DNA of 64,000 nucleotides from positions 1 to 64,000 of the forward strand of contig NZ_JACSNR010000011.1 of NCBI RefSeq assembly GCF_016901815.1. The letters are read 5' to 3'. Under the pieces are notes generated by a model. That model was given only the letters and a program-made list of their open reading frames with translations, was not told where the DNA came from and made no database searches. The DNA comes from Hydrogenoanaerobacterium saccharovorans (lineage in GTDB: Bacteria; Bacillota; Clostridia; Oscillospirales; Ruminococcaceae). A program made the position numbers and the translations under genes. This document shows, in pieces, positions 63,125 through 64,000 of the stretch; within the stretch, counting starts at the first letter, position 1; each line of letters starts with the position of its first letter.

Positions 63125-63140
63125 GCTGTAAAAAAGCCCC

Positions 63141-63168
63141 TTGACAAGATGCGAATCACTGCTATAAT
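63141..63168 (+). promoter_or_regulatory. Promoter of the second MATE gene
   Basis: -35 TTGACA, 16-base spacer, -10 TATAAT, both perfect. Confidence 0.75.
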
Positions 63169-63209
63169 GGCAGTTGTTGCGGAGGGTGAATCATTCACTT
63201 TGAAATGAG

Positions 63210-63262
63210 GAGCTGGATAAGCAGTCAGGCTGGAACGCCTGCTGTTTATCCGGCTCTTTTTT
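63210..63262 (+). promoter_or_regulatory. Leader terminator (attenuator) of the second MATE gene
   Basis: A long stem of about 21 bp (63210-63230 with 63236-63256) with few mismatches, then TTTTTT, about 35 bases after the transcription start and 42 bases before the ATG. Confidence 0.7.
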
Positions 63263-63304
63263 GTTTGTCCGCAAAAGTATCTGAAAAAGGGGTTTGGAAT
63301 CATC

Positions 63305-64000
63305 ATGGATCTTCTCACCGGAAATATCCGGACCATCTATCTGCGCTATCTCAGCGCCGCCTTCGGCAGTGCCATGATCAGCTCCATCTACGGGCTGGTG
63401 GATACCGCCATGGTGGGGCAGTACCAGGGGCCGGACGGCGCCGCCGCTCTGGCCATATTCGCGCCCATCTGGAACATCATTTACAGCCTGGGGCTGCTCG
63501 CCGGCATCGGTGGCTCGATCCTCTTTGCCGCCGCCCGGGGCAGCCGGAACGACGGCACCGAGAACCGCTTCTTCACTGCCGCTGTGCTGCTCTGCGCCGG
63601 GCTTTCGGCGCTCTGCTGGGGGCTGATCCTCCTGCTGCCGGAACCCATGCTGCGGCTGTTCGGCGCCGATGACGCTCTGCTCCCGCTGGCGATGGAATAC
63701 CTGCGCCCGGTCTCCTTCGCCGTGCCGGTCTTTCTGTTCAACCAGCTGCTCTCCGCCTTCCTGCGCAATGACAGCCGTCCGGGTCTCACCACCGCCGCTG
63801 TGCTTGCCGGCGGTATCTTCAATGTCGCCGGGGATTACTGCTTCATCTTCCTGCTGGATATGGGCATCTACGGCGCGGGACTTGCCACCTCCCTGGGAGC
63901 CATCATTCAGCTGTGCATTCTGCTCTCCCACTTCTTCTCCCGGCACTGCACCCTCCGGCTCATGCCCGCTCCCGGGCTGCCCGGACTGTTCGGACGCATC
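63305..64000 (+). CDS. MATE-family efflux transporter (3' end outside the window)
   Basis: The first 232 codons are present, starting MDLLTGNIRTIYLRYLSAAF and including SIYGLVDTAMVGQYQGPDGA, ending the window in frame. Six membrane segments of the first half are visible. It belongs to a different MATE subgroup from the gene at 42767. No close SD except AAAAAGGGG. Confidence 0.85.
   Translation, partial: MDLLTGNIRTIYLRYLSAAFGSAMISSIYGLVDTAMVGQYQGPDGAAALAIFAPIWNIIYSLGLLAGIGGSILFAAARGSRNDGTENRFFTAAVLLCAGLSALCWGLILLLPEPMLRLFGADDALLPLAMEYLRPVSFAVPVFLFNQLLSAFLRNDSRPGLTTAAVLAGGIFNVAGDYCFIFLLDMGIYGAGLATSLGAIIQLCILLSHFFSRHCTLRLMPAPGLPGLFGRI

Noticed and set aside
63205-63672. A 155-codon plus-strand frame
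   Set aside because: Runs through the leader terminator and then out of frame across the MATE gene.

Overview
The window looks like the chromosome of a Gram-positive Clostridia member, probably an Oscillospirales/Ruminococcaceae-type gut bacterium. The reasons are a Gram-positive PolC, the run pyrH-frr-uppS-cdsA-dxr-rseP-ispG-polC, GC-rich coding sequence with strong AGGAGG-type Shine-Dalgarno (SD) sites, and a spore-enzyme (YaaH-like) remnant. The genus assignment is inference.

Positions 1 to about 41,900 read as one integrated prophage whose left end lies outside the window. From right to left it has: a large serine integrase (40342-41865) at a junction inside a YaaH/GH18 gene; a Fic protein and a DUF4041/GIY-YIG protein; an ImmA protease and XRE repressor facing a Cro-like gene across an operator region (36308-36507); a long leftward early operon of small genes (27656-36307) whose only recognisable replication gene is a HUH endonuclease; and a leftward late operon of a PBSX/XkdK-type contractile-tail phage (5674-27411). 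The late operon runs terS, terL, portal, MuF, scaffold, capsid, connectors, sheath, tube, chaperone with -1 frameshift, tape measure, baseplate, fibres, M23 lysin and holin.

Beyond the lysis genes is an AT-richer cargo region (1-5581): a DarTG toxin-antitoxin pair, an EcoRI-family adenine methyltransferase followed by a DUF262-HNH nuclease, short peptide genes and an orphan HicB.

The most striking object is the methyltransferase. After the catalytic domain it carries 13 copies of the pentamer AGCAG (minus strand). All three reading frames leaving this tract are open, and each ends in a different C-terminus of the same type (Y-x-R-[IL]-x-I-[RK]-R). With 12, 13 or 14 units (modulo 3) the gene would make three proteins with different C-terminal modules, so the tract looks like a three-position switch rather than an on/off switch. 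The third frame also runs into the start codon of the nuclease gene, so repeat number may affect nuclease translation too.

From about 41,900 rightwards is host chromosome: the truncated yaaH, a DUF3846 gene, a MATE exporter, the leftward polC...pyrH operon (DNA replication, isoprenoid, envelope lipid and ribosome-recycling genes), rubredoxin, uvrB-uvrA behind a LexA box, radC, an RluA-type pseudouridine synthase, an SplB-like radical SAM protein and the start of a second MATE gene. Both MATE genes have a strong promoter followed by a terminator hairpin in the leader, which suggests attenuation control.
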